Below, in pieces: positions 29,734 to 32,811 of a DNA stretch of 32,811 bases. The DNA is from an uncultured Clostridia bacterium (GTDB lineage: Bacteria > Bacillota > Clostridia > UBA1212 > UBA1255), in the NCBI GenBank assembly GCA_947625435.1, contig CANQOI010000026.1, forward strand, positions 1-32,811. The letters are read 5' to 3'. The position numbers and the translations under genes were made by a program. The notes under the pieces were generated by a model, which was not told where the DNA came from, searched no databases, and worked only from the letters and a program-made list of their open reading frames with translations. How positions within the stretch are numbered: position 1 is the first letter of the stretch; the number at the start of each line of letters is the position of its first letter.

Positions 29734-32019
29734 TTATTCCGCTGTTGTTTGTTCCGCTGTTATCTTGTATGTGCCCGAAGCCGCTTTCTTCCATGAAAGT
29801 CCGTCTTCGAATTTCATGCCGTGTTCAAGGCATATCATGCCTCTCATTCCGTCAGGCAGCTCCACTGTAAGCTCTATGCCTTCGCCGGTCCTCTTCCACG
29901 ACGAGGATATTTTACCCTGCGGGCATATATGGAAGCCCGACGCGCTGTCAAGCTGCGGCACGAAAGAGGGTCTTATGTCGACCTCGCTCCAGTCATTGTC
30001 GTGGGGATTATATCTTATTCCCGCGAGAGCCTGTATGAACCATCCGCTTATATCTCCCCAGAAATGGTGATTGAGCGAGAGCACTCTGCCTCCCTCGGGC
30101 TGATGTGTTTCCCAAAGGGTAGTGGCGCCTCTTACTATCCAGTTTCCGTAGGAAGGATAATCGGTGCGCGCTATCATGGTATAGGCCAGATCGCTCCTTC
30201 CGAACGCCGTGAGCACGTGGAATATCACTCTCGCTCCGAGCACTCCGAGATTTATGTGCTCCCCGTCTTCCTCTATTATCTCCACCAGTCTGTCAAATGC
30301 CTTCGCGCGCTCGCCGCCCTCAAATATGTTATAGTAAAGCGCCATCGCCTGCGATGTCTGACAGTCTCCTATTGCCGTCATAGTGTCAAAGTCTATGAGA
30401 TATCTTCTGACGGCATTTTTCATTTTACGGGCGAGAGACAGCGCAAATTCGCTCTGAAGCTGCATTCCGAGCCGGGCGAACATGTAGGCGGCCTTTTCGG
30501 CGATGTCCATCGTGAGCACACTGTCCGTGAATACGAGCGGTGAAATATATTCATGCTCTATTTTACCTACGGGGCACCAGTCGCCCAGCCCTATCTCCAC
30601 GAGTCCGCGTTCATCGGCACGCCTCTCTATATAATTAAGGTATCTCCATACGGTGGGAGCCGCTATTTCAAGTATTTCTCTGTCATGAGTGTATTTATAC
30701 GTGTAATACGGTATATTCACTATAACGTTGTCCCACGCGGGGCCGTTTCCCCACGCAAAACCCCACCCGCCTGTGGGCACTATACCGGGTATGGCGCCTT
30801 CGTCGTTCTGAGCCTTTGCTATGTTCCTCATCCATTCCTTGTAGCTGTTCCCCGCCGAAAGATTGAGGAGAACGTGCTCGGACGAAAGAGATGCGTCCGC
30901 CGTCCAGCCGTTCTTTTCACGCTGGCAGCAGTCCACGGGATAATAATAGAAATTGGACAGATCGGAGCGTCTTACGGCCTCCTGCAGCTTGTTTGCGATA
31001 TCATCGGAGCAGGTGAAGCCTCCCCGCTCTTTAAGGTCGGAATTGTATACCGCGTATGTGAGAAGTGAGCGGGTCGCCTGCTTCTTTGTAATGCCGCGCA
31101 CGAGCACGTATCTGAACCCGTGATATGTAAAATGCGGCTGATATACTTCGTTCTCTCCCGTGCCCTTGCAGTAGTATATATCCTTCTGAACGTAATCGTT
31201 CTCGTCGAATTTTATATTGCGCGTGTAAAGCTTGCCGTCCTTAAGCGTTTCGCCGTGCACGAGCTCTATCTTCTGTCCCGGCTTCGGAGAATGTATGCGG
31301 AGTATGCAGAGTCCCGCCGTATTCTCACCGAAATCATACCTGAAGCCTTCCTCTTCCTCGGTTATTGAAACGGGCTTTATCTCACGCACCTTCACGACGG
31401 GCTCGGCGCGGCACAGGCGCGCCTCTCCGCGGGGCATAGGCGCTTTTTGGGCATATTTCCATTTTTTATCGCTGAAGCCCGGCATGTTCCAGCCGGGTAT
31501 TTCCTTTCTCGCATCGTAATATTCGCCGCAGTGCCTGTCGTCGAACAGTATGGGCGAGCGGGCAGTCTTAACGGTCTCGTCGGACTCGAATTCAAGAGCC
31601 TCTTCTCCGCTTTTGAACGTTATGCGTCCGCTCATGGCAAACTGAGGTGCGGAGCGCCATTTTGCATTCTGAAAATCCCAGCAGTATGCTCCGAAGGCAT
31701 TCTGCAGTCCGTTTCCGAGGCACACGCCTATCACATTTTCGCCCCTCTTGAGATACGGCAATATGTCGTATTCGTCATAATAGATTATATCGTCGGGATT
31801 GCTTATATAGGGGGCTATAAGTCCTTTCGTGATATTCACCCCGTTTATATAAAGCTCGTAAAATCCCAGTCCGCATATCATCATGCCCGCACTTTCCACG
31901 TACTTAGGAGCTTTAAGCTTCCTGAGTATGAATGTCTTCCTGAAATAAGGCGCCGGAACAAAATCCGTAAGCGTGCATATCTCCTCTCCGGCTCTTATAA
32001 AATTCGTCGGATAATCCAT
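29734..32019 (-). CDS. Alpha-L-rhamnosidase (GH78)
   Basis: GH78 enzymes release terminal alpha-L-rhamnose from pectic side chains and plant glycosides. The 761-residue protein has N-terminal beta-sandwich domains (PAPYFRKTFILRK, then FYELYINGVNITKGLIAPYISNP), the middle domain with FRYDFGENTAG, and an (alpha/alpha)6 barrel carrying DCCQREKNGWTADASLSSE (about 363-381), the family's Q-R-x3-GW-x-DA signature. WETHQPEGGRVLSLNHHFWG is the conserved late motif. There is no signal peptide, so it acts in the cytoplasm on imported oligosaccharides. GGAG lies 8 nt before the ATG. It stands 22 bp after the PNP gene. Confidence 0.94.
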   Translation of the reverse strand: MDYPTNFIRAGEEICTLTDFVPAPYFRKTFILRKLKAPKYVESAGMMICGLGFYELYINGVNITKGLIAPYISNPDDIIYYDEYDILPYLKRGENVIGVCLGNGLQNAFGAYCWDFQNAKWRSAPQFAMSGRITFKSGEEALEFESDETVKTARSPILFDDRHCGEYYDARKEIPGWNMPGFSDKKWKYAQKAPMPRGEARLCRAEPVVKVREIKPVSITEEEEGFRYDFGENTAGLCILRIHSPKPGQKIELVHGETLKDGKLYTRNIKFDENDYVQKDIYYCKGTGENEVYQPHFTYHGFRYVLVRGITKKQATRSLLTYAVYNSDLKERGGFTCSDDIANKLQEAVRRSDLSNFYYYPVDCCQREKNGWTADASLSSEHVLLNLSAGNSYKEWMRNIAKAQNDEGAIPGIVPTGGWGFAWGNGPAWDNVIVNIPYYTYKYTHDREILEIAAPTVWRYLNYIERRADERGLVEIGLGDWCPVGKIEHEYISPLVFTDSVLTMDIAEKAAYMFARLGMQLQSEFALSLARKMKNAVRRYLIDFDTMTAIGDCQTSQAMALYYNIFEGGERAKAFDRLVEIIEEDGEHINLGVLGARVIFHVLTAFGRSDLAYTMIARTDYPSYGNWIVRGATTLWETHQPEGGRVLSLNHHFWGDISGWFIQALAGIRYNPHDNDWSEVDIRPSFVPQLDSASGFHICPQGKISSSWKRTGEGIELTVELPDGMRGMICLEHGMKFEDGLSWKKAASGTYKITAEQTTAE

Positions 32020-32041
32020 CTGATCATCTCCCTTTCTGTAA

Positions 32042-32811
32042 TTACCCTATATTTGATATAACCGATGTTATGAGTTTTTCAAAGCGTTCCCGCGCGCTGT
32101 CCGCCGTGATCTGCACCTCTTCGTGAGAGAGCGGAGCATTTCCTATGCCGGCAGCCATATTGGTTATACAGCTGACAGCGCACACGTCCATTTTCATGTG
32201 TCTTGCCGCTATGGCTTCCGCCGCCGTGCTCATGCCCACGGCGTCCGCACCGAGAGCGGAGAGCATGCGTATTTCCGCGGGAGTCTCGTACTGAGGCCCG
32301 GGGAGCTGTGCGTACACGCCTTCTTTAAGCGTCATGTTCAGCTCACGCGCGCATTTACGCACGGTATCCGACAGTCTTTCCGAGTACACATGCGTCATAT
32401 CCGTAAAACGTTCTCCCAACTCGTCTATGTTGGCGCCGCGAAGCGGCGAAGGCACAAAGACGGATATGTGATCCCGTATGAGCATAAGATCGCCCGGGCG
32501 GAGCGACCTGTTTATTCCTCCCGCCGCATTCGTAAGTATGAGCGTGCGCGCTCCCATGAGCCCCGCAGTGCGCACCGGCAGCACGGAATCGCCTGCGGAA
32601 TACCCCTCATACATATGAACGCGCCCCTTCATTATGACGACGGGCACGCCTTTTACATGTGCGAATATATATTTCCCGTCATGTCCGGCTGTCGTGGATA
32701 CGGGGAAACCGGGTATGTCCGAATAAGGCACCTCGAGCCCGCGTACGACGGACGGACTGTCTGCGTACCCTCCGAGCCCCGATCCCAGCACCGCGCATAT
32801 TTCAGGCTTAA
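32042..32811 (-). CDS. Purine nucleoside phosphorylase, trimeric type (5' end outside the window)
   Basis: PNP cleaves inosine and guanosine with phosphate to free base and ribose-1-phosphate. The visible 256 residues include VLGSGLGG, VVIMKGRVHMYEGY, LTNAAGGIN, QLPGPQYETPAEIRML, VGMSTAAEAIAARH and ITNMAAG, all hallmarks of the low-molecular-weight trimeric PNP family. The reading frame stays open to the window edge (KPEICAVLGSG), so the true start lies beyond 32811; an apparent GTG at 32791 is an internal valine. The position upstream of GH78 by 22 bp suggests cotranscription. No clear metabolic link to rhamnose is visible. Confidence 0.95.
   Translation of the reverse strand, partial: KPEICAVLGSGLGGYADSPSVVRGLEVPYSDIPGFPVSTTAGHDGKYIFAHVKGVPVVIMKGRVHMYEGYSAGDSVLPVRTAGLMGARTLILTNAAGGINRSLRPGDLMLIRDHISVFVPSPLRGANIDELGERFTDMTHVYSERLSDTVRKCARELNMTLKEGVYAQLPGPQYETPAEIRMLSALGADAVGMSTAAEAIAARHMKMDVCAVSCITNMAAGIGNAPLSHEEVQITADSARERFEKLITSVISNIG

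Overview
The window looks like a chromosomal segment of an anaerobic Gram-positive bacterium of the Clostridia type. The evidence is a rubrerythrin, a zapA gene next to a U32 peptidase-family gene, strong AGGAGG-type ribosome binding sites, sigma-A-like promoters, lipoproteins and a sortase-type anchored enzyme. Base composition is near 50% G+C, yet isoleucine is very often encoded by ATA. I cannot name the genus.

Layout. Positions 1-2300 look accessory: the N-terminal part of a TetR-type regulator, a 530-bp gene-free stretch bounded by a 19-bp inverted repeat, a small uncertain gene, an overlapping nucleotidyltransferase/HEPN pair, and a tRNA-Ser(UGA) with a consensus promoter and terminator. 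Positions 2436-6604 hold a divergent arrangement: nfeD and an SPFH (QmcA-like) gene on the minus strand, and uvrC plus a metallophosphoesterase on the plus strand. Positions 6628-14360 are minus-strand housekeeping genes. murA, walJ, rlmH and ispE form one tightly packed operon. It is followed by cardiolipin synthase, a transmembrane sigma-factor-like fusion protein and a lipid kinase, which form a second operon with its own promoter.

Positions 14494-24016 are envelope and carbohydrate genes: a lipoprotein with a Ser/Pro linker, a glycerophosphodiester phosphodiesterase, a DUF4091 glycosidase-like protein, a LacI-type regulator divergent from a 1218-residue wall-anchored GH28 protein, a rubrerythrin, and a lipoprotein carrying the same beta-sandwich module as the GH28 protein. 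Positions 24098-32811 hold DUF2752 and DUF4190 membrane proteins, zapA, a U32 protein, and a minus-strand set of purine nucleoside phosphorylase, GH78 alpha-L-rhamnosidase and M18 aminopeptidase. The GH28, GH78 and possibly DUF4091 proteins together suggest use of pectic, rhamnose-containing polysaccharides.

Two observations stand out. The 7-mer ATTTTAC/GTAAAAT occurs about 43 times in the window, where about 3-4 would be expected. It appears on both strands and in five different reading-frame contexts, so it behaves like a DNA-level signal. Second, a sigma-70-like N-terminus is joined through one membrane helix to an extracytoplasmic propeller-like domain, encoded between two phospholipid genes, with no separate anti-sigma gene next to it.
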